Source of the DNA: Symbiodinium natans
Taxonomy: Eukaryota > Sar > Dinophyceae > Suessiales > Symbiodiniaceae
Assembly: GCA_905221605.1 (NCBI GenBank)
Contig: CAJNDS010001136.1
Span: forward strand, 604,939 to 668,938
DNA: 64,000 bases
Direction: 5' to 3'
This document shows, piece by piece, positions 1 to 11,478 of the stretch. Position numbers and translations under genes: made by a program. Below the pieces are notes generated by a model. That model was not told the origin of the DNA, did no database searches, and saw only the letters and a list, made by a program, of their open reading frames with translations. Within the stretch, counting starts at the first letter, position 1. Each line of letters opens with the position of its first letter.

Positions 1-105
1 TAGTAGCTGAGTGAGCACGCTGTACACTTTTTGGGATACTATGATCCCCTATAGAACTGAAAGTGTACACCTTTTTTGGGGCTTATGAACCCAGCAGCTA
101 AGGGT
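1..105 (+). mobile_element. Family D element (TAGCTGAGTGAG...)
   Basis: Inverted ends TTAGTAGCTGAGT/ACTCAGCAGCTAAG; inner hairpin TACACTTTTTGGGATACTAT...AGAACTGAAAGTGTACAC. Other copies at 2312-2417, 16106-16178 (partial), 16344-16603 and 20388-20634. It begins at the window edge. Confidence 0.8.
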
Positions 106-1723
106 TTAGGGGTTTGGGGTCTAAGTTCAGGGTTGAGGGTTTACAGCTGAACCCAAACCCCCATCCAGCCGTTTTGCCAATCCTGCTCTCTCCTGCATTC
201 CTGGATTTCTTTCAGAGTGCACTCGGACCTTGCTCCCTTCTTGAATAAATCAGTTCGGAAGCCCCAGGTTCACGGCGAAAAGAGCCCTGAAGCCCTCAGC
301 CTTAGACCACCCGAAGTGCACCTCGCTCTCAGAGCCCAAAGAAGCCCCCCTAAGCCCCTGGACCTCGGGATGTTTCCCCTTACACTAAGAGTCCTTAATC
401 GGATTATAGTACCCCCTATTAGTAATCCCTATTAAGGACCGTGAGTAGAAGGGGGAACAATTTCAACCTAAACCCCCAAACCCCTAAACCCCATTCCCCA
501 TGTCCCCTCTAAAACCCAACCCCCAAAGCCTTGGGTGAAGAAGGACCTCGTGACGGCTTCGTCGGATGAAGCCCCTCCGGCTACCGGCACAGGCGCCGGA
601 AGCTTCAAAACCCTGAAAAACCCCAAGCAAAACCCTGAAAACTCCTAAACCCTAAACCTTAAAACCTAAACCCTAGACCCTAAACCCTAAACCCAAAACC
701 CTTCCCCAAACCCTTAGAAGCAGTAGAAGGGTCTTGCTGTCGAAGCCCACAAACTCGGGAGCTTGGGAGTCGAATGAGGCCCCTTAACAGACTTAGACAC
801 AACCGGTTGCAGACAAAATCTCTTCTAGCCTTTTCTTATGAGGAGCTCCCAAAGAATATATCTAGCATTTCTCGCAAGTGGGGATGTTTCCTTCTTCTCA
901 CAGTCCTGAGGGATTACGGTACCCCCTATTATCATCCCTATTAAGAACTGTTCGTATACGGGGGAGCATCCCAACCTAAACCCCTACAACCCCTAAACCC
1001 TAAAACCCTACCTAAACCAAGCTAGGTGCGAGTATGATGCGTAGGCTTCATGTTGGGAGGGCTCCTACAGAGACTCTCTTGCAAGCCGAAGCAGTAGACT
1101 CCTTGTTAGGGTTTTGGGGTTTTGGGGTTTAGGGGTTTAGGGGTTTAGGGGTTCAGGGGTGGCGTGAGACCTGGATGCAAAAGGGGTTCAGGGGTTCAGG
1201 GTTTAGGGTACGAATCACGCTTCGAAGTTTTCCTCTTCATGATTTTCAATCCCTTGTAGTCAGATGTTCTTGGATTTCAATGTTGTCTTGGGCAAACGGT
1301 TTAGGGTTTGGGGTTTAGCAGGGTTTAGGGTATGCCTTGAGAGAGACCTCGTTGAAAAGGCTCTGCCTTGGAAGTTAAATGTTGTAAGGCCCAACTGCCT
1401 GACAACTCAACCCTAAAGCCTAAACCCCTTTGATTCTCCGGTTCACCCGCAAGCACCCCAGCCTTTGAGCCCTTCGACCCATGTCGGTGCTAGAGGTTTA
1501 AGCCTGAATCCAAGAGCCCGAAAAGCCCTAAACCCGAAACCCCCGCCACCTGCATCCTCACTTACAGAAGCAGGAAATAGAAACCATCCACCCAGGACTA
1601 TTCCATGGTCGTCGGGGTCAGGGGGAGGGGAAGCAAGAACTCCGAAATCCTAGATCCTAAACCCCAAACCCCAAACCCTAAACCCGTAACCCTAAACCCT
1701 AAACCCTAAACTCTGACCTGCAG

Positions 1724-1797
1724 GTCCGGATGACCTTGAGCTGCGAAACGTCATGTCCGGGCGGGAGGAGTGGCTGTCCATGGGCAAGACGCCTGGA
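1724..1797 (+). CDS. Candidate exon, gene unknown
   Basis: CTGCAG acceptor, then GPDDLELRNVMSGREEWLSM in an open frame that ends at a telomere-free boundary. Charged, GC3-rich and unlike the repeats around it. No family recognised. Confidence 0.4.
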
Positions 1798-2311
1798 TGA
1801 GCTCTGGGGTCAGGGTCTACAGGATCTGGGGTCCACAGGTTGCGTTTCGCAAAGGCTGGAGTTTGGGGCTCTACTGGCTTCGACCACTCAGTTGGCAGCT
1901 CGAGATTCCTAACCAGAAGGCTGGTTTAGGGTTTAGGGTTTAGGGTTTAGGGTTTAGGGGCGCCCTAAGCAAGAACCCTGAACCCTAAACCCCAAACCCG
2001 TGCGTCTGACAAAATCAAGCCAAAACCCTGCGACTGTTCAGCTAGGCGGGCGGCCAAAAAGAGGGGTCAGGTTGCGGGAAGAGCCTTTCGCGACACGACC
2101 GGATTCTTTCAAGGCTTCGGGTTCAAGAAGGGCCAATTTCACCCCTACATACCCCAAACCCCCATCTCCGCACTATGTCAACACATAGGGCCGCCCAGGC
2201 CCCTGAAGGGGATCTGGGAAGTAAGTTCCCAGAGCAGGCTTCCCCTTAGTAGGGCGTAGGGTTCTGGGTTGCAGGGTTTAGGTTCTTTGGGCCTGAGGCT
2301 CAAGGGCTTTA

Positions 2312-2417
2312 CTTGGTAGCTGAGTGAGCACACTTTACACTTTTTGGGTATACGATCATCCCCTCGAGTTCTGAACGTGTGCACTTTTTTTGGGGGGGCT
2401 TTTGAACTCAGCAAAGA
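2312..2417 (+). mobile_element. Family D element
   Basis: GGTAGCTGAGTGAGCACAC...TTTTGAACTCAGCAAAG with the ACTTTACACTTTTTGGG inner arm. Diverged right end. Confidence 0.75.
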
Positions 2418-2755
2418 AGATACTGACCCCTAAACTCTAAACCCTAAACCCTACACCCTAAACCCTAAACCCTAAACCCTAAACCCTAGACAGAGAGGGC
2501 TCTTGGGGCTTAGGGTGCCAGATTGGGCTTTGAAATTTTCTTTCCGGACCATCCGATTGGTTCAGGAAGCGATCCCGTGCCGAAGCAGAGCGTGCATCCC
2601 TAAACGCTAAACCCTAGGCCCGAAAGCCTAAACCCCAAACCCCTAGCCCCAAGCCCTAAACCCTAGCCCTAAACCCGAAACCGAAACCCTAAACCCTCAA
2701 AGGAAGATGGAGAGCGAAGCCGAGAAGATGGAGCGTCTAGCAACTTGGCGCCGGC

Positions 2756-2787
<32 letters not shown>

Positions 2788-3113
2788 CAGGGTTGGGTGC
2801 AGGGCTTAGGGCTGGGGTTTGGGGTTTGGGGTTTGGGGTTTGGGGTTTGGGGTGGTCTCTGGTCTTTGCGGGTATCCGAATTTGCTTGCTTGGGGTTTGG
2901 TGTCGCTGCAAGGGGCGGCATTCACCCGACCCACCATGAAAGGGTCCTTAAAGGAGGGGGGGGTTCAACCCTGGAACACCACGAAGTGTCCGTGCAGCAT
3001 TTGGGTTCTCTTACTTAGGATCCCCTTTTGGGTCCTACCAGCATGGCACCCTTATCGGAAGGACCCAAGAAGGCACCCCCCCTTTTTCAGGGCTGCCCCT
3101 CGGCCCTGTGTAG

Positions 3114-3208
3114 CTAAGCCTGATTATCAGGCCCTGGAGAGTGAGATCAAGATGGAAGTCGCTCACGCCGCAGAGGTTCCACTTGTCACCTCGGATCCTG
3201 AATCATGG
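3114..3208 (+). CDS. Candidate exon, gene unknown
   Basis: After TGTGTAG the frame reads KPDYQALESEIKMEVAHAAE then VPLVTSDPES, with a GT at 3209. It looks coding (acidic helix). The upstream 2945-3110 segment looks like an inserted hairpin-type element ending in a pyrimidine tract. Confidence 0.45.
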
Positions 3209-3744
3209 GTTTTCCTACGACCCCCCTCTATGCCACACCCCCCCCCCTAGGTTCCCCACAAAATTAAGGCTATCTAGGGATACTCAAGCCAAATTATGGG
3301 TTGTTTAAGGGGGGGGTAAAAGGGGACTCTATGACCCTTAAGGTTGTACCCTTGGGTTTGGGGGCCAAATTTTAACCGATCTTGCGATTTAGGAGCATTT
3401 TCAGGGCACCTCGTAGGGCTACATCCTTAGGGGTCCGAGTATTCCTTGATCTTTGGGGCTTAGGGGCTTAGGGTTTAGGGTTTAGGGTTTAGGGTTTAGG
3501 GTTTAGGGTTTAGGGTTTAGGGTTTAGGGTTTAGGGTTTAGGGAAACCCGGGGCGCCGAAGTTTTACCCCAACCAAAGTGACCAATCCCCTGTTTCAACC
3601 TTTCCCCCTTCGCAAAACACGAACCACCATCCCAAACCCTTTGGCCAAAGAGATCCCGACATCTAAAAACACTGTTACAACTCCCGAGCGGGTTTAGGGT
3701 CCCTGAACCCTAAACCCTAAACCCTAAAGGTTGCTTGGTGGTAG

Positions 3745-3826
3745 GTGATGCAGCGCGAAGAGCGGGCCATCCACCACGATGCCTTCGCGTACTTCGAAGG
3801 AGCGGTTGTGCTGGCCTTTTCCTGGG
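3745..3826 (+). CDS. Candidate exon, gene unknown
   Basis: GGTAG|GTGATG acceptor and frame VMQREERAIHHDAFAYFEGA, VVLAFSW, with a donor just before a TTTAGGG tract. Could belong with the 4.0-4.3 kb exon, but phase was not proven. Confidence 0.42.
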
Positions 3827-4014
3827 GTTTAGGGTTTAGGGTTTTGGGTCTAGGGTTTAGGGTTACTAGGTTTAGGGTTACTAGATCCTAAACCCCGTCC
3901 AAACCAACAGCCGCAACGAACTGAGTGTGTAGGATCAGGGGCTTTGGTGCTGAGGGTGTTGGGGTTGGAGCGGGCGCCGAGGGGAATTGAAGAGTAGGGT
4001 TTAGGGTTGCAATG

Positions 4015-4309
4015 GTTTTTTGTTGGTCACACGCCCTGCGCCTGAAAGATGTCGATGAAGGAGACTTCATGAAGACCCATATACCCAAGTAGCCCCTAAA
4101 TAACCCCCAAAGGACTCCTGAGGTCCCTTTTAAGGCTCCCTAATTAGTCCCTAACCACTGAACCCTAACCCCTAAACCCTAGACCCTAACCCCTAACCCC
4201 TAAACCCTTTATGAAGGAGACTTCATGAAGATGAAGCTGCGCAAGGTTCTGGGCCGCATCCTCAGCCAACCTTGGTGCGCCAGAAAAGGCTGCAGGGACT
4301 TCCCTCCCA
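4015..4309 (+). CDS. Exon split by a telomeric insertion
   Basis: Removing 4061-4216 gives one open frame: HALRLKDVDEGDFMKMKLRK, VLGRILSQPWCARKGCRDFP. The insert contains CCCTAAA units and sits between two identical 21-bp copies (4055-4075 and 4211-4231). Donor GA, acceptor AG. Family unknown; Cys-containing C-terminal part. Confidence 0.6.
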
Positions 4310-6296
4310 GTGGGTTTAGGGTTTAGGGTTTAGGGTTTAGGGGTAGTTTAGTTGTATGCAGATTCCGGCAGACAACTTATATAGGAGCAGGCCAGATCCC
4401 AAAAAGGTGAAGGCTGAGAGAACCTGGCTAAGTTGAAAGGAGGCTTGGGATTGTAGGGTTTTTGCTCTTCTGGTTCTGGAACCCCAAACACATTCTGGGC
4501 ACAGCTTGTTCGATACTAGTACCGGGGTCGGAAGAATTACAAGTAGTATCCCCTTATGGTCCTTTCATATTTATACTATAACAACCCCCGCCCCCCCCCC
4601 CCCCCCAAAAAAAAAAAAAAAAAAAACTTATTCAAATGACTCAGGCCCCTATGTTCATTACATCAGCTCATCAGGCCTGAACAGCACTACCGTGGTCATG
4701 TGCTTCGCACCCCTCCTCGGGCAGAAGAAGAAGGCTGCTGCGCAGGCACTGGCTCTCTTAGCCCACAAAGCACCTTACACCACCTGCGGGTTTACGATCT
4801 TAGGGGGTACCTTAATTATTGGGTTTTGTGTTTTAGGGATCCTACTATTTAAGGGACTATATCAGGGGTCCCTTGTTTCCGAGACCGGGAAGCAAACAAC
4901 CGCGAGCTTCAAACCCAAATCCCAAGCCCCCTGAAGTACGAGGCCCTGATCGCCTGAATCCCCACACCGGCCCCAAGACGTGCATATAACTCCTTCAAGT
5001 TCGTGCTGGATGTATTTAGGTTTGGCGTATACAGTGCAGGTCGGCAGTTAAGGGGTTTTGCTTTGCGAGCCTGATCATACCCGACCGTTTGATCTGCGTT
5101 CCTGCGAACGGCTCGTGATACAAACCAAGGGGACGAAGCAGAGCTATATAGTATCAGGATCTTACCTAAACCCTAAACCCAAACCCTAAACCCCAAACCC
5201 TAAACCCCAAACCCCAAACCCTAAACCCTAAACCCTAAACCCTAAACCCTAAACCCTAAACCCTAAACTCAGAGGGATGAAGGGGCCAAACCTGTGAACC
5301 TCCTCCACAGGGGGGCGCATGCCGAGCTGGTCGGCTGAGCAGCTCGGTTTTCCTGGGACGCCTTCGCAGGGTTTAGGGCTTGGGAAACCCTAAACCCTAG
5401 TCTAGGGTTTAGGGTTTTGGGTTTTGGGATTAGGGGTTTAGGGTTTTGGGATTAGGGTTTAGGGGTTTAGGGTTTAGGGTTCTGGCGGCACGACAGATTG
5501 AGGCTGTTGGCATGGGTACAGGTGCTCTCGGTCTTTGGCCAGTTGCCTTACAGGAGCTGTGTCCTGAAGCCTCTTGCAAAATGGGTCCGCCCAGCCCCTT
5601 AGTGCGTACAAGCTCCTCCCCCTCTAATATGGTGTCTTCCGCACATGCGATGTTTTGCCTCGACTGCACCCCTTCATGCATGAGGCTTCCGTACCCTCAA
5701 ACTCAAAAAAGAACTGCTGGGCCCACTATTCTCATATGCTACAGGACAAAAACCCAACCCGGAAGCCGAATCCACCCCAAACTCCTTAACTCTAAGCCAC
5801 CCTAAGCCTTCAACCCTAAACCCTAAACCCTAAACCCTAAACCCTGCAGGTCCGAACTGGGGCTCTGCCAGCGCTGCCCGGGCCGTCGAAGATGGCAGCC
5901 GGGCGGCGCCGAAGCGGTCAGAGGCTTCGGGCTCCAGAAATGCAAGTCAGGGTTTAGGGTTTAGGGTTTAGGGTTTAGGGTTTAGGGTTTAGAGTTTAGG
6001 GTTTAGGGTTTAGGGTTTAGGGTTTAGGGTTGAAGTTAGGGTTTAGGTTTTTCTCTGTTTTTCTTCCGGGGTTTTAGGGCTTGGGTTTGGGGTTTAGGGT
6101 TCAGGGTTTGTCAAAAAACACATAGGGTACCCAACATAGCAGAACCCCCACCCCTGACTTTGAGCTTGTGTTTCTGAGAGTTTCCGCAAAAAAACAGGTA
6201 CCCAAAAGAGTAGAATCCCCAGCCCTGAACCCTAAACCCTAAGCCCTAAACCCCAAGCCCCAAGCCCTAAGCCCTAAGCCCTAAAACCCTAAAACC

Positions 6297-6507
6297 CGAA
6301 AACCCTAAACCCCAAACCCTAAACCCTAAACCCTAAACCCTAAACCCTAAACCCTAAACCCTAAACCCTAAACCCTAAACCCTAAACCCTAAACCCTAAA
6401 CCCTAAACCCTAAACCTAACCCTAAACCCTAAACCCTAAACCCTAAACCCTAAACCCTAAACCCTAAACCCTAAACCCTAAACCCTAAACCCTAAACCCT
6501 AAACCCT
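6297..6507 (-). repeat. Long CCCTAAA array
   Basis: About 29 near-perfect units with one CCTAAC break at 6412-6420. Unique sequence follows on the right. Confidence 0.95.
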
Positions 6508-6893
6508 ACCTTCGGCGCCGAACGCGTCGCGAGGCCGAGCTTTTCGATAGCTTGCTGCCCCCACTGCCTTGGGGAGAGCCAATTCCATTCCTGGAGCAGA
6601 CCGAGGTGGAATGTCTTGTGCCGAGTCAAACCCCTTCGGTTTAGGGTTTAGGGTTTAGGGTTTAGGGTTTAGTGTTTAGGGTTTAGGGTTTAGGGATGTC
6701 CCCCTTGTACTAACAGTCCTTAAAAGGGACTAGAGTACCCTCTTTTATAGCAGCATTTCAGCATTTCAGCATTTCAGTCTTTGAAGCGCTCCCGCCAAGC
6801 TATGGGGAAGCGAGAGAACGGATAGCACGTAAGAGCTTGGTCTTTCACTAGCCTTCGGCTTCCGCACTGCGAGGAAAGTTAACGAGCGCCTCG

Positions 6894-7463
6894 TTAACAT
6901 AGAATATACATGCCTGGAGAGTGTGGAGAGCAGCGTTGATCAAAGAGAAACTGAATGATGTCCTGCGCTGACGCTAGAGGTCGGTGCGTTGCCAGGAGAG
7001 CCTCCCTACCTTGAGCTGTTCCCTCGCACTCGCACAGAGTGTGCAGAACAGGTACAAACGCACTGCCGCACCAAGGACAAAAGTCCCGCAAAGTGGGGCC
7101 AGTGGGCTCTTGTTGTGAGGGGGGCCAGCGGCCAGAACATCGAATCCACAACCAAGTCCTTACTGAGTACAATGTGCGTGGCCCCAGGTCCACCATAGCG
7201 AGGGTCCAAGGCAAGGCACCCGCTTGCAACGGAAGCTGCGCGAAACTAAGGCCAAACCCCTCACAATGGGACTGTAGCTGCATACTACGCCAACGCTCAT
7301 CATAAGCTTGCAGTATTGGCGAGACCACCTGCCTCCTATACTGCCGCACAAGCTGCTTTCGAAACGCGGGATCGCGCTTGGCTATCAACACCGATGGTGC
7401 GAAGGCTGGATGCTCTGTGATTGGCAAAATCCATCCAAAGGGACGCCGAATTATTCGGGACTG
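6894..7463 (-). CDS. Probable retrotransposon-type C-terminal zinc-knuckle exon
   Basis: The minus-strand frame opens after ACTAACAG at about 7463 and runs 189 codons to a stop at 6894. It contains VRTWLWIRCSGRWPP followed by FCPWCGSAFVPVLHTLCECE, a C-x2-C-x8-H-x2-C arrangement typical of the region after the reverse transcriptase in non-LTR elements. No RT catalytic motif is in the window, so this is a fragment. The 5' boundary coincides with half of a hairpin element (7455-7485) that supplies the acceptor. The + strand ORFs here are shadows. A host zinc-binding protein is possible. Confidence 0.45.
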   Translation of the reverse strand, partial: QSRIIRRPFGWILPITEHPAFAPSVLIAKRDPAFRKQLVRQYRRQVVSPILQAYDERWRSMQLQSHCEGFGLSFAQLPLQAGALPWTLAMVDLGPRTLYSVRTWLWIRCSGRWPPSQQEPTGPTLRDFCPWCGSAFVPVLHTLCECEGTAQGREALLATHRPLASAQDIIQFLFDQRCSPHSPGMYILC

Positions 7464-8264
7464 TTAGTACAAGGGGGATGTCTTGTTGGGCACGCAGCAC
7501 GGGAGTTCACCCCCAACCCTGCAGTAAACTGCGAAAGATACGTTTCCGGGACAAAGTAATTTTGATCAACTACATTGTAGTTGTGAAGGTAGTTAAACCC
7601 AACGAGAAGCCCTTACTAAGACTAGGGTTGGTAGTAGTTAGAAGAGTAAGAGTCTATTTCCAGCAATTGTTGTTAGGAACTTGCTAAGAACATATTGGGA
7701 TCCTCTAATCAAAGCTGGATCGACGACGGATGAAATGATGAAGGACAGGTACTGAGACAATTGTCAGGCGTGCTCTTTTTTTGTTTGTGCGTGTGTGAGT
7801 GTGTTGTTCTGTGCTTTCAACCCGGATAGACACCGAGCTATCCGTTCCGTGCAAGTGCAGTCACTTTTACATGGTGTAGGGAGGTATGATGCCATAACGG
7901 CACATGTGGGGTCATTTCTTCCTAGGTAGGATAAGGGAAACCCTTGCAAGGGAACCCTCTTCTGGCTCTCTTAAGCAGGGACCTTGTTCAGAGGGTCTAT
8001 ATCCCCATGGGGCCTAAACCCTAAACCCTCATCCTTTTCCCGTTTTCTTTTGAGTTCAATAAGCACCAACGAGTGCCTCCAGGCGTTGCGTCCCAAGCCT
8101 TTTGGGTCATTCCTTCTGGTGTAGGGTTTAGGGTTTAGGGCTTAGGGTGTAGGGGGAACCGTCAAGGTACTCGGTCTGTAAATGTTGAAAGTTCCCTCAT
8201 AAAGTAACCAGCCCCCCAAAAAACGGGTGCCCTTATTACAATATGGTCACTGTGCTACCAAGCT

Positions 8265-8343
8265 ACTATTTGCTTAGAATATTACCGTCATAAAAGACTA
8301 TTGTTAATATTGTGGAGGGCGGTTCTTAAGAAGCAAATAGTAG
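8265..8343. mobile_element. Family J short hairpin element
   Basis: CTACTATTTGCTTAGAAT...TTCTTAAGAAGCAAATAGTAG. Related ends flank longer segments at 9190-9334, 10625-10790 and 34004-34195 (TGCTTAAGRACCACC...GGTTCTTAAGCAAGTAGTAG). Confidence 0.7.
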
Positions 8344-8433
8344 GAAGCCCTAAAACCGTAAACCCTTCAACCCCTAAATCCTACATGTCACCCCGAAGCC
8401 CACCCTAAAACCCTAAAAGCCTAAACCCTAAAC

Positions 8434-8640
8434 TTAATCAGCCTCCCATATGCAGGCACCCTGATGGCTTGAGGTAACCCTAAACCCTAAACCTTAAACC
8501 CTAAACCCTAAACCCTAAACCCTAAACCCTAAACCCTAAACCCTAAACCCGAATATTCGGAAACCACCGCAAGCATCCTGATGGCTTGAGGTGGAGCATC
8601 TCGAGCCACTTGTCTTGAAGAGTGCAAGAGCGTCGAATCC
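8434..8640 (+). CDS. Candidate exon split by a telomeric insertion
   Basis: After AATCAG (8440) the frame reads PPICRHPDGL, and removal of 8474-8590 (GTAACC...TTGAG) continues RWSISSHLS then stop. The minus strand also has an open frame over the right part, so the coding strand is not certain. The flanking 24-bp copies are the firm observation. Confidence 0.35.
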
Positions 8641-8806
8641 AGAAGAGCCCTGAGCCTGGGGTGGTGATAGGGTTTAGGGTTTAGGGTCTAGGGTTTAGCG
8701 TTTAGGGGTTGAGGGGCTCAGGGGAGGTGAGGCTTGAGGCTTCTTTTGGGCTTTGGGGATGCCACCTTAAGAGTTCAGGGGGGGTTTCTTGCCCCGCCTC
8801 TCTTTC

Positions 8807-8890
8807 TCCTCTCTCTCTCTCTCTCTCCCTTTCTCTCTCACAGTGCCATGCAAATCTCTCGCTCTCTCTCTCTGTCTCTCTCTCCCTCTG
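8807..8890. repeat. CT microsatellite
   Basis: Interrupted CTCTCT tract. The three ORFs over it are artefacts. Other simple repeats: TA at 9424-9480 and 15255-15285, GA at 31243-31292 and 41050-41110, CT at 57815-57905, GA/GAAG at 59138-59255. Confidence 0.95.
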
Positions 8891-9860
8891 CGCCAGCTGG
8901 CGAGAAAAGTGTACTCACCTGAGGTTCGGCCCTCCAGGAGGTAAGTCCTTAGTGTCACGCGTGCCAAGCAACTGTGCAGCCTGTTGCAGGATAAACCGAG
9001 TAAACCAAGTATGTGTCCCAGACCCAGTTCTAGGTTGAGATTTGGTTTAGGACATGAACTTGACTCAAGAACAAAGAAGAGTTTTGGTAGGCTTGGTTTT
9101 TAGAAGATAAACCCCCTTCATAGGATCCGTAGGCCACCGGCAACCCCTAAACTGTACAGAACAATAGATTTTCGATGCATTGTTTTTTGCCTACTGCTTG
9201 CTCAAGAACCCCCCCCCCAAATCCAAGATAATCTTCCCTTGCTAGACCCTCTGGATGCAACGGCAGAGAGAGAGAGAGAGAGTCCCGGTTTAAGTTTTTT
9301 TTTTTGGGGGGGGGGAGTTCTTAAGCAAATAGTAAGATCTGGGGACAAATCTTTATGGAGACCCCAGCTAAAGGGGCGTTAGGGGGAAGCCCAAACATGG
9401 AACCCCAAGAGCATGGTAGGAGTGTGTATATATATATATATATTTATGTATTTATTTATTTATATGTATATATATATAAAGGGAATGTAAGTACCTGGCT
9501 GGTATATTCATAGCACATTCCTACTACATTCTTGGGGTTCCCTTTTTGCGGCTCCCTGAACCCTGAACCCTCAACCCTAAACCCTCAACCCTAAACCCTA
9601 AACGGGAAAACGTTTCCCAAAGCTCGCCTCCCCCCGTCAAGGTTGGCTCGGATGGGAGACGACCGCTTCCTGGTGTGCTTTGAGCAGGCTTGAGCCATCA
9701 TTGGCCGATGTCGGATGTGGGGTTAGGGTTTAGGGTTTAGGGTTTAGGGTTTAGGGCAGCATCTCAAGTCCAAGCATTCACTAGTCAAGAAATTACTCCA
9801 GAAAAATACCCACCCGCTCAAAGAATCCCACAACATTAAGAATACATTTCACTCATGAAA

Positions 9861-10435
9861 CGACCTTGCCCAGTAAAATGACCTTGTTCAGTAAAAAAAG
9901 ATGACCTTTGCCCAGTAAAAAAATGACCTTGCCCAGTAAAAAAAATGACCTTGCCCAGTAGAAAATGACCTTACCCAGTAAAAAAATGACCTTGCCCAGA
10001 AAAAAATGACCTTGCCCAGTAAAAACATGACCTTTCCCAGTAAAAACATGACCTTGCCCAGTAACAAAAATCACATTGCCCAATAAACAAAGTGACCTTG
10101 CCCAGTAAAAAGTGACCTTGCCCAGTAAAAACAAATGACCTTGCCCAGTAAAAAAATGACCTTGCCCAGTAAAAACATGACCTTGCCCAGTAAAAAATGA
10201 CCTTGCCCAGTAACAAAATGACCTTGCCCAGTATAAAAAAGGACCTTGCCCAGTAACCCTGTTACTGGGCACGGTCGTTTTTTTTACTGGGCAAGGTCAT
10301 TTTTTAACTGGGCAAGGTCATTTTTTTACTGGGCAAGGTCGTTTTTTTAGACCGAACGACCTTGCCCAGTAAAAAAAATGACCTTGCCCAGTTAAAAAAT
10401 GACCTTGCCCAGTAAAAAATGACCTTGCCCAGTAA
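9861..10435. repeat. About 20-bp minisatellite with inverted central block
   Basis: About 29 units of GACCTTGCCCAGTAAAAAAT with variable A-runs. Units at 10261-10350 are inverted (ACTGGGCAAGGTC), after which the first orientation returns. The FTGQGHFF-type ORFs are its translation. Confidence 0.95.
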
Positions 10436-10997
10436 CTCATTATCATTTAAATTATATATGAAAGAGAGGTTTAGGGTTTAGGGTTTAGGGTTCAGGGTTT
10501 AGGGTTAGGGTTTAGGGTTTAGGGTTTTAGGTCTTCGGGTTTAGGGTTTAGGTTAGGGCCTTAACCCTCGTTGAAAAAGGGTTCAGCCTGTCAGTCCCAC
10601 TGTGCCCCGGGGCAGACCCGGAGCTCACCAGCTACGATTTGCTTAAGAGCCACCCGAAAAAATGGTTTAGAGTTTGGGGTTTAGGGTTTAACTAGGGTTT
10701 AGGAGTTTTGGTTTTGGGGTTTGAGGCTTACAACCTTTCTTTTTTTGGGGAGGGGGGGGGGGGGGGTTCTTGAAGCAAGTAGTAGCTAGGGGTTTTCCAG
10801 CATTGGTTCAGGGCGTACGGCTTGGGGTTTAGAGGGCCTTTCAAGGATGCAAAGGGTGGGTCTTAGGGTTTGGGCTCGCGGTGTGCATCAGCCCTGTAAT
10901 GAACCCTAAACACTAAACCCTAAGCCCTAAGCCCTAAGCCCTAAACCCTAAACCCTAGACCCTAAACCCTAAACCCTAAGCCCTAAGCCCGAAACCC

Positions 10998-11127
10998 AAA
11001 AACCCTAAACCCTAAACCCTAAACCCTAAACCCTAAACCCTAAACCCTAAACCCTAAACCCTAAACCCTAAACCCTAAACCCTAAACCCTAAACCCTAAA
11101 CCCTAAACCCTAAACCCTAAACCCTAG
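10998..11127 (-). repeat. Long CCCTAAA array
   Basis: About 18 perfect units, preceded by CCCTAAG variants from 10918. Confidence 0.95.
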
Positions 11128-11222
11128 CCAGGGCCCGGCGTCGCTTGTGTCCTGCCGTCTGGGCACCATCTCGCAAGGGGCGAGCTCTGCGAGCAGCCTG
11201 GCCGCATGGATTGAGGTTCCAA
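11118..11222 (+). CDS. Candidate exon
   Basis: Non-repetitive island between telomeric tracts. Frame VSCRLGTISQGASSASSLAA then WIEVPRAWG is open and GC3-rich. No family recognised. Confidence 0.35.
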
Positions 11223-11332
11223 GGGCCTGGGGGTTGTTTAGGGTTTAGGGTTTAGGGTTTAGGGTTTATGGTTTAGAAATTTAGGGTTTAGGGTTTAATT
11301 TTTGGGGTTTGATTTTTAGGGTTCCAAGGGCG

Positions 11333-11478
11333 TGCTTGGAGGTTCATGGTGCTTAGTAGCCAATTATAACTGTACTTCTAACCCACTTATAAGCCCCCGA
11401 AGTGCCCTAATATGGTTATGAGTACAGTTATAAGTACAGTTATATTTGGTGAATAAGTACCATGCACCTCCAAGTAGG
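11333..11478. mobile_element. Single-copy hairpin element
   Basis: CTTGGAGGTTCATGGTGCTT...AAGTACCATGCACCTCCAAG, with ATAACTGTACTT and AAGTACAGTTAT further in: about 40-bp arms. Confidence 0.78.

Noticed and set aside
2707-3018. ORFs rich in GLGFGVWGLGF, TLNPKP and similar peptides as genes
   Set aside because: Direct translations of heptamer tracts; the same peptides appear at every array.
8709-9038. ORFs over the CT repeat
   Set aside because: Simple-sequence read-through in several frames.
9853-10272. 139-codon minus ORF (FTGQGHFF repeats) as a repeat protein
   Set aside because: Translation of a 20-bp minisatellite whose orientation flips; no unique sequence.
9861-10435. CRISPR array
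   Set aside because: Units are directly adjacent with only A-run variation and no unique spacers; the genome context is eukaryotic.
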